Below are positions 8,348 through 16,268 of a stretch of 64,000 bases of DNA, in pieces. Under the pieces are notes generated by a model. It was not told the DNA's origin and made no database searches. It was given only the letters and a program-made list of their open reading frames with translations. How positions within the stretch are numbered: position 1 is the first letter of the stretch; each line of letters opens with the position of its first letter. Origin of the DNA: Flavobacterium psychroterrae (GTDB lineage Bacteria; Bacteroidota; Bacteroidia; Flavobacteriales; Flavobacteriaceae); the NCBI RefSeq assembly GCF_018380615.1, contig NZ_JAGYVZ010000020.1:1-64000 (forward strand). The letters run 5' to 3'. The translations under genes were made by a program, and so were the position numbers.

Positions 8348-9340
8348 ATGAAAACTATATTAAACAAATTAATCAACCACGAAGTTCTTACAAAAGAAGA
8401 AGCAAAAAACGTATTGATTAATATTTCAAGCGGAAGTTATAATCCAAGTCAGATTTCGTCATTTTTGACCGTATTTATGATGCGAAGTATTACGATTGAT
8501 GAACTTTCCGGATTTCGTGAGGCTTTATTAGAATTATGTGTTCGCGTTGATTTATCAGCTTATAACACCATCGATTTATGCGGAACCGGTGGTGACGGAA
8601 AAGACACTTTCAATATTTCAACTTTAGCTTCCTTTATATCAGCAGGGGCCGGAATAAAAGTGGCGAAACACGGAAATTATGGTGTTTCATCGATTTCAGG
8701 ATCAAGCAACGTAATGGAAAAAATGGGAATCAAATTCAGCAATGATTCATCCTTTTTAGAAAAATGTATTGACAAAGCCGGAATTTGTGTTTTGCACGCT
8801 CCCCTATTTCACCCTGCGATGAAAAATGTTGGCCCAATTCGTAAAGAATTAGCTGTAAAAACGTTCTTTAATATGTTGGGACCAATGGTAAATCCATCGT
8901 TTCCCCAAAATCAATTGGTTGGAGTTTTCAATCTTGAATTAGCGAGAATGTATGCCTATTTATATCAAAATACCGATATAAATTTTACCATCTTACATTC
9001 GCTTGACGGCTATGACGAAATCTCCTTAACAGGTCCAACCAAAACGATTACATCCCACATGGAAGGTATGTTAAACCCTTCAGATTTTGGGGTTAGACTT
9101 TTATCACAAAGCGAAATCGAAGGCGGAAAAACCATCGAAGAATCAGCTGAAATGTTTACGAATATCATTTCCGGAAAAGGAACTGAAGCACAGAACAATG
9201 TAGTTTTAGCCAATGCCGCAATGGCAATTGCAACGGTTACAAAATGTTCTCCGTTAGAAGGATTTGAATTAGCAAAAGAAAGCCTGTTCTCTGGAAAAGG
9301 GCTAAAAGCATTAAATAAATTGAAAGATTTAATGATTTAA
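8348..9340 (+). CDS. trpD: Anthranilate phosphoribosyltransferase
   Basis: A 330-residue enzyme that transfers phosphoribose from PRPP to anthranilate. The PRPP-binding C-G-T-G-G-D-G-K-D-T-F-N-I-S motif lies at residues 78-91, followed by K-H-G-N-Y-G-V-S-S-I-S-G-S-S. Length is normal. The last codons and the stop lie inside the left arm of an inverted repeat that surrounds the downstream four-helix-bundle gene, so the C-terminus (L-N-K-L-K-D-L-M-I) may have been reshaped by that element. Confidence 0.97.
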   Translation: MKTILNKLINHEVLTKEEAKNVLINISSGSYNPSQISSFLTVFMMRSITIDELSGFREALLELCVRVDLSAYNTIDLCGTGGDGKDTFNISTLASFISAGAGIKVAKHGNYGVSSISGSSNVMEKMGIKFSNDSSFLEKCIDKAGICVLHAPLFHPAMKNVGPIRKELAVKTFFNMLGPMVNPSFPQNQLVGVFNLELARMYAYLYQNTDINFTILHSLDGYDEISLTGPTKTITSHMEGMLNPSDFGVRLLSQSEIEGGKTIEESAEMFTNIISGKGTEAQNNVVLANAAMAIATVTKCSPLEGFELAKESLFSGKGLKALNKLKDLMI

Positions 9341-9769
9341 AAATTGAAGCATTATGACCAAATCTTTTGAAGAATTTGAAGTATACAAGAAAGGAATTCA
9401 TCTTGCCAAATTAACTTTTGGATTAATGAATACTAAACCCTTTGAAAGAGAATTTGGATTCAAAGATCAAATAAAAAGAGCAGTTGTTACAATAACGAAT
9501 AATATTGCTGAGGGATCAGAATACAACAATAACAAACAATTAATAAGATATCTAAAAATTTCAAAAGGAAGTTGTGCCGAAGTCAGAAGTATGCTGATTC
9601 TAGCAAGAGAACTTGAATTTTGCAGCCAATTAGAAATTCAAAAAAGTTATGATTTAAGTATTGAAATATCACAAAACTTATCAAACTTTATAAAATACTT
9701 AAATACCAAAATAGAAGCTTAATTTAATAGATTATTTTTTTAATCTTTAAATTTTTCAATCTTTAAATT
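9318..9769. repeat. Inverted-repeat element enclosing a four-helix-bundle gene (trp operon copy)
   Basis: The left arm 9318-9345 and right arm 9742-9769 are complementary at 23 of 28 positions. Each is made of 8-bp words: AAATTGAA, AGATTTAA, TGATTTAA, AAATTGAA on the left (9317-9348), and AATCTTTA, AATTTTTC, AATCTTTA on the right (9742-9765). The only gene inside is the four-helix-bundle protein. The left arm contains the trpD stop codon. Confidence 0.7.
9354..9722 (+). CDS. Four-helix-bundle protein, 23S rRNA intervening-sequence (S23) family
   Basis: A 122-residue, all-helical protein with the family signature around residues 40-55: K-D-Q-I-K-R-A-V-V-T-I-T-N-N-I-A-E-G-S. Family members form pentameric four-helix bundles. 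They were first known as open frames inside 23S rRNA intervening sequences and also occur as free genes with unknown function. Here it lies 13 bp after trpD and 55 bp before trpC, inside an inverted repeat. It shares the N-I-A-E-G motif but little else with the second copy at 34521. It should be transcribed with the trp genes. Confidence 0.9.
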   Translation: MTKSFEEFEVYKKGIHLAKLTFGLMNTKPFEREFGFKDQIKRAVVTITNNIAEGSEYNNNKQLIRYLKISKGSCAEVRSMLILARELEFCSQLEIQKSYDLSIEISQNLSNFIKYLNTKIEA

Positions 9770-9777
9770 ATAATTAA

Positions 9778-10560
9778 ATGAATATTTTAGACAAAATAAT
9801 ATTTGATAAACAACGAGAAGTCATCCTGAAAAAATCAATCATTCCGGTTTCGCAATTGGAAAGCTCCGTGTTTTTTGGAAGAGAAACCATTTCTTTAAGT
9901 CAAAAACTAAAAACAAGTTCAACTGGAATTATTGCAGAACACAAACGTCGCTCACCTTCAAAATCAGTAATTAATCATAATTTTACGGTTGAAGAAGTAG
10001 TAAAAGGATATGAAAACGCCGGTGCTTGCGGAATTTCTGTTTTAACGGATGGAAAATATTTTGGAGGTTCTCTTGATGATTTACTTTTGGCAAGAGCGAG
10101 CGTAAATATTCCGCTTTTGCGAAAAGAGTTTATTGTTGATGAATACCAAATTCTGGAAGCAAAAGCTTTTGGAGCTGATTTGATTTTATTAATAGCAGCG
10201 GTTTTAACGCGTGAAGAAATCAAATCATTATCCCAATTTGCTAAGAAATTAGGTTTAGAAGTTTTACTTGAAGTTCACAACCAGGAAGAATTAGAAAAAT
10301 CGATTATGCCAACTTTAGATATGATTGGCGTGAATAACCGAAACCTAAAAAATTTTGAAGTAAGCCTTGATTTCAGTAAACAATTAGCATCGCGAATTCC
10401 GGATGATTTTGTAAAAGTTTCAGAAAGCGGAATCTCATCAATCGAAGCAATTTCTGAACTTAAACCTTACGGCTACAAAGGATTTTTAATTGGAGAAAAC
10501 TTCATGAAAACCGACAACGCCGGAAAAGCAGCAACAGAATTTATTAAAAGCTTAGAATAA
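9778..10560 (+). CDS. trpC: Indole-3-glycerol phosphate synthase
   Basis: A 260-residue TIM-barrel enzyme that closes the indole ring of CdRP. Conserved strands include I-I-A-E-H-K-R-R-S-P-S-K (residues 50-61, with the catalytic lysine), V-L-T-D-G-K-Y-F-G-G-S, L-L-R-K-E-F-I-V-D, L-L-E-V-H, I-G-V-N-N-R-N-L and V-S-E-S-G-I. Length is normal for the monofunctional enzyme. It follows the right arm of the four-helix element and precedes trpF, separated by a 176-bp repeat-rich gap. Confidence 0.97.
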   Translation: MNILDKIIFDKQREVILKKSIIPVSQLESSVFFGRETISLSQKLKTSSTGIIAEHKRRSPSKSVINHNFTVEEVVKGYENAGACGISVLTDGKYFGGSLDDLLLARASVNIPLLRKEFIVDEYQILEAKAFGADLILLIAAVLTREEIKSLSQFAKKLGLEVLLEVHNQEELEKSIMPTLDMIGVNNRNLKNFEVSLDFSKQLASRIPDDFVKVSESGISSIEAISELKPYGYKGFLIGENFMKTDNAGKAATEFIKSLE

Positions 10561-10735
10561 AACACGAATTTCACGAATTAACACGAATTGAATCAGTGTA
10601 ATTAGTGGCAAAAAACTTAGTGTCTTTGTGCCTTTGTGGCAAACAAAAACACAAAGCTTTGTGAACTTTGTACTTTTAAGCGTAATCAATATAAAAAATC
10701 CTTAGCGCCCTTTGCGGTAAAAAAACAAAAACAAA
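10561..10735. repeat. Intergenic word repeats between trpC and trpF
   Basis: The gap is filled with words such as CACGAATTT, CACGAATTAA and CTTTGTGCC, spaced 8-10 bp apart. CACAAAGCTTTGTG (10650-10663) is a perfect 14-bp palindrome. An open frame reading through it (10636-10827) is a by-product of the repeats and overlaps trpF out of frame. Confidence 0.65.
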
Positions 10736-11359
10736 ATGAAACTCAAAATATGCGGCATGAAATATCCCGAAAACATTCTCGAAGTAGGCGCACTCCTACC
10801 CGATTATATGGGATTTATTTTTTATGAAAAATCCGCTCGATATTTTAACGGAACGATTCCGGAATTGATTAAAACAATTAAAAAAGCAGGTGTCTTTGTA
10901 AATGAATCGGTTGAAAATATAATAAACAAAATCAATGAACATAATTTACAAGCTGTCCAATTACACGGAGAAGAATCTGTAGCATTCTGTCAGGAATTAA
11001 AAAACAAGATGGATAATAAAATCGAAATCATAAAGGTATTTTCAGTTGGAGATGATTTTGATTTCGAAGTTGTAAAACCTTTTGAAAATGTTTGCAATTA
11101 TTTTCTATTCGACACAAAAGGAAAATTACCTGGCGGAAACGGAACAACTTTCGACTGGAAAATATTAAAAAATTATAAATCCGACAAACCATTTTTCTTA
11201 AGTGGTGGCATCGGACTTGAAGAAATAGCAGCGATTAAAAATCTTAAATTGCCTGTTTATGCCATCGATGTAAACAGTAGGTTTGAAATTGAATCTGGAT
11301 TAAAAAATAAAAATTTATTAACCAATTTCAAGCGAAAACTTGAAATTGTCAACCTTTAA
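10736..11359 (+). CDS. trpF: Phosphoribosylanthranilate isomerase
   Basis: A 207-residue TIM-barrel enzyme that isomerises PRA to CdRP. Catalytic Cys6 (K-I-C-G-M) and Asp126 (F-L-F-D-T-K-G) are present, as are Q-L-H-G-E, the phosphate-binding P-G-G-N-G-T-T-F-D-W loop and the L-S-G-G-I-G strand. It ends 12 bp before trpB, so the two are tightly coupled. Confidence 0.96.
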   Translation: MKLKICGMKYPENILEVGALLPDYMGFIFYEKSARYFNGTIPELIKTIKKAGVFVNESVENIINKINEHNLQAVQLHGEESVAFCQELKNKMDNKIEIIKVFSVGDDFDFEVVKPFENVCNYFLFDTKGKLPGGNGTTFDWKILKNYKSDKPFFLSGGIGLEEIAAIKNLKLPVYAIDVNSRFEIESGLKNKNLLTNFKRKLEIVNL

Positions 11360-11371
11360 AATTTCAACAAA

Positions 11372-12553
11372 ATGAATTTTAACGTCAACGAAAAAGGATA
11401 TTACGGAGAATTTGGAGGGGCTTACATTCCTGAAATGTTATATCCAAATGTAGAAGAATTACGCCAGAATTATTTAAAAATCACAAGCGAACCAGATTTT
11501 AAAGCCGAGTTTGATCAATTGCTAAAAGATTACGTTGGGCGACCAAGTCCGCTTTATTTTGCAAAGCGTTTATCTGAGAAATACAATACAAAAGTTTACT
11601 TAAAAAGAGAAGACTTAAACCATACCGGCGCACATAAAGTAAATAACACTATTGGGCAAATATTGGTTGCAAAACGTTTAGGCAAAAAGCGTATTATTGC
11701 CGAAACCGGAGCAGGTCAACACGGTGTTGCAACGGCAACAGTTTGCGCTCTCATGGGTATGGAATGTATCGTTTATATGGGCGAAATTGACATTGCCCGC
11801 CAAGCACCAAACGTAGCACGTATGAAAATGTTAGGTGCTGAGGTTCGTCCGGCACTTTCAGGTTCAAGAACTCTAAAAGATGCTACAAACGAAGCGATTA
11901 GAGACTGGATCAATAATCCGGTTGACACACATTATATTATTGGATCTGCAATTGGACCGCATCCTTATCCGGATATGGTGACACGTTTTCAAAGTGTAAT
12001 TTCCGAAGAAATAAAATGGCAGTTAAAAGAAAAAGAAGGTCGCGAAAATCCTGATTATGTAGTCGCTTGCATTGGTGGCGGAAGTAACGCTGCCGGAACT
12101 TATTATCACTTTTTACACGAGCCTGACGTTGGAATTATTGCCGTTGAAGCTGCCGGAAAAGGCGTCGACAGCGGTCATAGCGCCGCAACCAGCAAACTAG
12201 GAAAAGTAGGCATTATTCATGGTTGCAAAACACTTTTGATGCAAACACCAGACGGACAAATTACGGAGCCATATTCGATTTCTGCAGGTTTGGATTATCC
12301 GGGAGTTGGTCCTATGCATGCACATTTAGCACAAACAGGTCGTGGGGAATTCTTTTCTGTAACTGATGATGACGCGATGAATGCAGGTTTACAATTGACT
12401 AAACTGGAAGGAATTATTCCGGCAATTGAGAGCGCACATGCCTTTGCCGTTTTGGATCAAAAGAAATTTAAACCAACAGATATTGTGGTTATAAGTCTTT
12501 CAGGTCGTGGCGATAAAGATTTAGACAATTATATCGATTATTTTAAATTATAA
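11372..12553 (+). CDS. trpB: Tryptophan synthase beta subunit
   Basis: A 393-residue PLP enzyme that joins indole and serine. The PLP lysine is Lys89 in T-G-A-H-K-V-N-N. Also visible are the catalytic Glu in E-T-G-A-G-Q-H-G-V-A, the phosphate-binding G-G-G-S-N-A loop and the C-terminal S-L-S-G-R-G-D-K-D. Length and sequence are typical of TrpB1. It should work with TrpA from 13258, although a repeat and a GGCT-like gene stand between them. Confidence 0.98.
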   Translation: MNFNVNEKGYYGEFGGAYIPEMLYPNVEELRQNYLKITSEPDFKAEFDQLLKDYVGRPSPLYFAKRLSEKYNTKVYLKREDLNHTGAHKVNNTIGQILVAKRLGKKRIIAETGAGQHGVATATVCALMGMECIVYMGEIDIARQAPNVARMKMLGAEVRPALSGSRTLKDATNEAIRDWINNPVDTHYIIGSAIGPHPYPDMVTRFQSVISEEIKWQLKEKEGRENPDYVVACIGGGSNAAGTYYHFLHEPDVGIIAVEAAGKGVDSGHSAATSKLGKVGIIHGCKTLLMQTPDGQITEPYSISAGLDYPGVGPMHAHLAQTGRGEFFSVTDDDAMNAGLQLTKLEGIIPAIESAHAFAVLDQKKFKPTDIVVISLSGRGDKDLDNYIDYFKL

Positions 12554-12565
12554 AAAGAGTAATTT

Positions 12566-12647
12566 GGGCGTTCCCTACGGTCGGGCTTTCGGCTATATCT
12601 TTTGCTTTGCTTCGCCAGCAAAAGGATACCGCCTCTATCCCTAACGC
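12566..12647. repeat. Dispersed palindromic repeat, copy 1
   Basis: The outer ends GGGCGTT and CTAACGC and the inner arms ATCTTTTGCT (12597-12606) and AGCAAAAGGAT (12617-12627) make a long imperfect hairpin. The GTCGGGCTTTCGGC and CTATCCCTAACGC segments recur in copy 2 at 56642-56752. Confidence 0.75.
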
Positions 12648-12673
12648 AAACAAATAACGAGAAAATAAGAATT

Positions 12674-12991
12674 ATGGAAAAGTTATTCTCATACGGAACA
12701 TTAAGGTCGAAACAAATTCAAATGCAGCTTTTTAATAAAATATTGACCGGAACTCCGGATCAACTTTTTGCTTATAAATTAAAAAGTCTACAAATTGAAG
12801 AAGAATTTGGAATGGCAGATTATGTTGTAGCTGTACCCAGCGCAGATTCTTCAGATCCTATACACGGTATTGCTTTTAATATTTCGACTACGGATTTAGC
12901 CAAAGTGGATATATTCGAATCTAATGCCTATAAAAGAGTTCAGGTCACTTTGAAGTCGGGAACAGTTGCCTGGGTTTATATAGAAAATTGA
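12674..12991 (+). CDS. Gamma-glutamylcyclotransferase-like (AIG2 family) protein
   Basis: A 105-residue protein starting at the ATG at 12674; an upstream in-frame start would run through the palindromic repeat and lacks conservation. The N-terminal F-S-Y-G-T-L-R-S segment is the substrate-binding signature of the GGCT/AIG2 fold. A catalytic Glu is expected mid-protein, and F-E-S-N-A-Y-K-R near residue 75 matches the usual E-x-x-x-Y-x-R region. The reaction may be cyclisation of gamma-glutamyl amines. It stands between trpB and trpA with a repeat on each side, and its link to the pathway is not evident. Confidence 0.85.
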   Translation: MEKLFSYGTLRSKQIQMQLFNKILTGTPDQLFAYKLKSLQIEEEFGMADYVVAVPSADSSDPIHGIAFNISTTDLAKVDIFESNAYKRVQVTLKSGTVAWVYIEN

Positions 12992-13076
12992 TTTTCTGAT
13001 AAAAACTGAATGTAAAATGTCAAAATATAATGCCCCAGATTAAAATTCTCACTGATTATTCTGGAGATTTATTTCA

Positions 13077-13152
13077 CGCAGATTTAAATTGATTTAAGCC
13101 GATTAAAACAGATTTAATTTAAAAAAATCTGCCTGAATTTGCCAAATCTGCG
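13077..13152. repeat. Palindromic word repeat before trpA
   Basis: CGCAGATTT (13077-13085) and AAATCTGCG (13144-13152) close a region of repeated GATTTAA, GATTAAA and AATCTGCC words. A partial further copy (AATCTGTGGC) follows at 13183. It lies within the trp operon. Confidence 0.7.
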
Positions 13153-13257
13153 TAAGATAAAAATTTAATAAAATCTTTTTAATCTGTGGCTCATAATAAC
13201 ATACCTAACAGGTTTTATCCCAAAGCTTCGGAACTGTTAGGAAAAAAAATAAAAACA

Positions 13258-14019
13258 ATGAACAGAATAACTCAAAAATTACAAGAAGATAAAAAGATAC
13301 TTTCTATTTATTTTTCGGCTGGATATCCTAACTTAACTGATACAGTCCAGATTATTCAGGATTTAGAAAAAAATGGTGTTGATTTAATCGAAATTGGTTT
13401 ACCTTTTAGCGATCCTTTGGCTGACGGACCAACGATTCAGGCAAGTTCTACTCAAGCGCTTAAAAACGGAATGACAACTCAAATTCTATTCGATCAGCTG
13501 AAAAACATTCGCGAAAGTGTGAAAATTCCGTTGATTATTATGGGATATTTTAATCCAATGTTACAATACGGAATTGAAGAATTTTGTAAAAAATGTGCCG
13601 AAATTGGTATCGATGGATTAATAATTCCAGACCTTCCAGTTGATGTTTATGCAGACGAATACAAAGCAATTTTTGAAAAATACGGATTAATAAACGTATT
13701 CCTAATCACACCACAAACTTCTGATGAGCGCATTCGTTTTATCGACAGCGTTTCAAACGGATTTATTTATATGGTAAGTTCTGCAAGTGTTACGGGTTCT
13801 CAATCTGGTTTTGGAAATGTTCAGGAAGATTATTTTGAAAGAATCTCCAATATGAATCTTAAAAATCCACAAATTATCGGTTTCGGAATTTCGAATAAAG
13901 AAACGTTTAATCAGGCAACAAAATTTGCAAAAGGAGCTATTATTGGCAGCGCATTTATCAAACATTTAAGCGAAAGCGGTTCTGGAAAAATTAGTGAATT
14001 TGTTGGAGAGATTCGATAA
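13258..14019 (+). CDS. trpA: Tryptophan synthase alpha subunit
   Basis: A 253-residue TIM-barrel enzyme that cleaves indole-3-glycerol phosphate. Catalytic Glu45 and Asp56 sit in E-I-G-L-P-F-S-D-P-L-A-D-G-P. The Y-F-N-P-M, P-D-L-P-V-D and phosphate-binding G-F-G-I-S motifs are present. I used the ATG at 13258; an in-frame GTG at 13186 would add 24 non-conserved residues read from a repeat. It is the last trp gene, followed by a strong terminator. Confidence 0.97.
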   Translation: MNRITQKLQEDKKILSIYFSAGYPNLTDTVQIIQDLEKNGVDLIEIGLPFSDPLADGPTIQASSTQALKNGMTTQILFDQLKNIRESVKIPLIIMGYFNPMLQYGIEEFCKKCAEIGIDGLIIPDLPVDVYADEYKAIFEKYGLINVFLITPQTSDERIRFIDSVSNGFIYMVSSASVTGSQSGFGNVQEDYFERISNMNLKNPQIIGFGISNKETFNQATKFAKGAIIGSAFIKHLSESGSGKISEFVGEIR

Positions 14020-14064
14020 AAATTCTATTTTTATTTTAAAATACGTCATTATTGTCACAACAAG

Positions 14065-14095
14065 CCCTACAGGTTTTAAAACCTGTAGGGTTTAC
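14065..14095 (+). terminator. Terminator of the trp operon
   Basis: CCCTACAGGTTTT and AAAACCTGTAGGG abut as a perfect 26-bp palindrome, followed by TTTACTTTT. It lies 45 bp after trpA. Confidence 0.8.
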
Positions 14096-14249
14096 TTTTA
14101 GGAACAAAATCACTAACTTGATTCTCCTTCAGAATAAACTAAGAAACACTAAGTTTAATTAATTATCTTAAATTATCAATTCAGTTTCTTATTCAAATAC
14201 TGTCAAAAACAACTACACGGTTTTCTGTTAATATTGTGTTAAAATAAAA

Positions 14250-14287
14250 TTAAACGACTGTTTAAATTAAACGCTTGTTTAATTTTG
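14250..14287. promoter_or_regulatory. Tandem TetR operators overlapping a -7 box
   Basis: Two 16-bp palindromes stand 17 bp apart: TTAAAC-GACT-GTTTAA (14250-14265) and TTAAAC-GCTT-GTTTAA (14267-14282). The second overlaps the -7 box TAATTTTG (14280-14287). The site precedes the TetR-efflux operon, so self-repression relieved by a toxic compound is the likely mode. Confidence 0.8.
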
Positions 14288-14308
14288 TACCCAATTAGAA
14301 AAAACATC

Positions 14309-14938
14309 ATGTCACACGTCGAATTAAACGATAAAAAAATTCAGATTCTGGAAGTGGCTGAAAAGCTCTTTTCAGATAAAGGGTTTGAGGGTACATCGAT
14401 ACGGGATATCTCAAAACATGCCAAAATAAACATTGCCATGGTATCGTATTATTTTGGTTCCAAAGAAAGATTATTGGAATCATTGATTATCTACAAAACT
14501 TCTGATTTAAAATTACAACTCGAAAATTTATTAAACGAAAACCTGGAACCGCTTGAAAAAGTGAATAAACTAATCGAAATTTACATCAACAGAATTAGTT
14601 GTAACAAAGGTATTTTTAGAGTTTTACATTTTGAAATCAACTCAAAGAAGAGAGAAAAAAGTATGATTGCCTTTACAGAATTAAAAAAAGGAAATCTAAA
14701 ATCTGTAGAAAGTATTATTGCACAAGGTCAGGCAAAGGGCGTTTTTAGAAAAGATATTATTATACCGCTTCTTACCCCTACAATCATTGGAACCTTTTTT
14801 CATTTTCATATGAATAAATCTTTCTTCGTAGAATTACTGAATCTTAATACAGAAGAAATGTATAACGATTATATTAAAAACAGTCTTACAAAGCACATTC
14901 AACAAACTATAAAAGCTCTACTTGTTTATGAAAATTAA
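14309..14938 (+). CDS. TetR family transcriptional regulator of an efflux operon
   Basis: A 209-residue repressor starting at the ATG at 14309. The helix-turn-helix lies at about residues 10-55: A-E-K-L-F-S-D-K-G-F-E-G-T-S-I-R-D-I-S-K, then V-S-Y-Y-F-G-S-K-E-R-L. The C-terminal two thirds form the helical ligand-binding domain. It is the first gene of an operon with TolC-, EmrA- and EmrB-like genes and overlaps the next gene by 11 bp. Two operators precede it. The inducer is unknown but is probably an efflux substrate. Confidence 0.92.
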   Translation: MSHVELNDKKIQILEVAEKLFSDKGFEGTSIRDISKHAKINIAMVSYYFGSKERLLESLIIYKTSDLKLQLENLLNENLEPLEKVNKLIEIYINRISCNKGIFRVLHFEINSKKREKSMIAFTELKKGNLKSVESIIAQGQAKGVFRKDIIIPLLTPTIIGTFFHFHMNKSFFVELLNLNTEEMYNDYIKNSLTKHIQQTIKALLVYEN

Positions 14939-16256
14939 TCAATTAATGCTCTTTGGGATTTTCTTTATTGGAATATCATCAATAGAAGCGCAAGAAAAAA
15001 CGAGTTTAACCTTAGATGAAGCCGTGAAAATGGCTTGGGAAAAAAGTAACGAAGTTACGCTTGCCAATACTAAGGTAAACACAAAAAGATACGAAACGCA
15101 AGAGGTTAGAAACAATCAGTATCCGGATTTAAAAATTTCCGGACAATATCAAAGATTGACAAAAGCTTCAATAGACTTGCACAATAACGGTGATACGGCA
15201 AGTTCTGACCCTATGCCATCTCCGGATCAGGCAATGTTAGGAATGGCAAATCTTAGTTTGCCAATTTTTGCAGGATTTAAAATTCAGAACAGCATCAAAG
15301 CATCTGATAACTTATACGAAGCTGAAAGTGCTTATGCTGCAAAAACTAAAGAGGATGTGACTTTACGTGTAATTACGTATTACAGCGCTTTATACAAGGC
15401 ACAAAAAACGTTAGATCTTTTAAACGAAAATCAAAAACAAGCGAAACAACGTGTTACTGATTTTACGGAATTAGAGAAAAACGGAATCATCCCAAGAAAC
15501 GATTTATTGAAAGCACAATTATTGGTTTCAAAAACGCAATTATCTATTGATGAAGCGAATAACAACATCAATAATATCAACTTTTATCTAACGACTTTAT
15601 TAAAATTAGATCCAAATGTAAAACTTGAGGTTAACGAAACTGATTTCTTTAATCTAAAAACAAGTAATGCGCCAACATCTGATATATTGGCCTTAGAAAA
15701 CAGAAAAGATTTAGAAGCGATTCGTTTTCAACAAAAAGCCAGCGAAGCAAATGTAAAAATAGCTAAATCAGGTTATTATCCTTCTCTTTCATTATTAGGG
15801 GGTTATACTGCTTTAGATCTTAAAGATTTTATTACTGTAAAATATGCCATGAACTTTGGAGTTGGTTTATCTTATGATTTATCAGGAATCTTAAAAAACA
15901 GTGCAAATGTAAAAGCTGCTGAAAGCAGAGTATTAGAAGTTAAAAATACAGAAGCCGTAATGACGGATCGTATTAAAGTTGAGGTTCAAAAATCTATTGA
16001 AGATTATGACTTAGCGATCAATCAAAGTGTTGTTTATGATGAAGCTCTTTTACAGGCTGCAGAAAACTACAGACTTGTAAAAGACAAATTTGACAATGGC
16101 TTATCAGACACTAACGATTTAGTTGAGGCTGATGTAGAACATTTAAATGCTAAAATCAACACGGCTTTGTCTAAAGCAACTATTATTCAAAAATACTACG
16201 AATTACTTTCAGTATCAGGACAATTATCACAATCATTCAATCTTTCTAAAATATAA
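14928..16256 (+). CDS. TolC-like outer membrane efflux protein
   Basis: A 442-residue outer membrane factor. The signal peptide ends near I-E-A-Q. Two repeated OEP domains follow with long helices, including a T-L-D-E-A-V-K-M-A-W start and a second unit from about residue 240. I chose the ATG at 14928, inside the end of the TetR gene, because it gives the better signal sequence. With the next two genes it would form a tripartite pump. Confidence 0.93.
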   Translation: MKINQLMLFGIFFIGISSIEAQEKTSLTLDEAVKMAWEKSNEVTLANTKVNTKRYETQEVRNNQYPDLKISGQYQRLTKASIDLHNNGDTASSDPMPSPDQAMLGMANLSLPIFAGFKIQNSIKASDNLYEAESAYAAKTKEDVTLRVITYYSALYKAQKTLDLLNENQKQAKQRVTDFTELEKNGIIPRNDLLKAQLLVSKTQLSIDEANNNINNINFYLTTLLKLDPNVKLEVNETDFFNLKTSNAPTSDILALENRKDLEAIRFQQKASEANVKIAKSGYYPSLSLLGGYTALDLKDFITVKYAMNFGVGLSYDLSGILKNSANVKAAESRVLEVKNTEAVMTDRIKVEVQKSIEDYDLAINQSVVYDEALLQAAENYRLVKDKFDNGLSDTNDLVEADVEHLNAKINTALSKATIIQKYYELLSVSGQLSQSFNLSKI

Positions 16257-16268
16257 TCGATAGCTCTC

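Noticed and set aside
9354..9722. Four-helix-bundle protein as the Avd accessory protein of a diversity-generating retroelement
   Set aside because: Avd is a related four-helix fold, but no reverse transcriptase, template repeat or variable repeat is nearby.
10636..10827. Open frame of 63 codons between trpC and trpF
   Set aside because: It is made of intergenic word repeats and runs into trpF in another frame.
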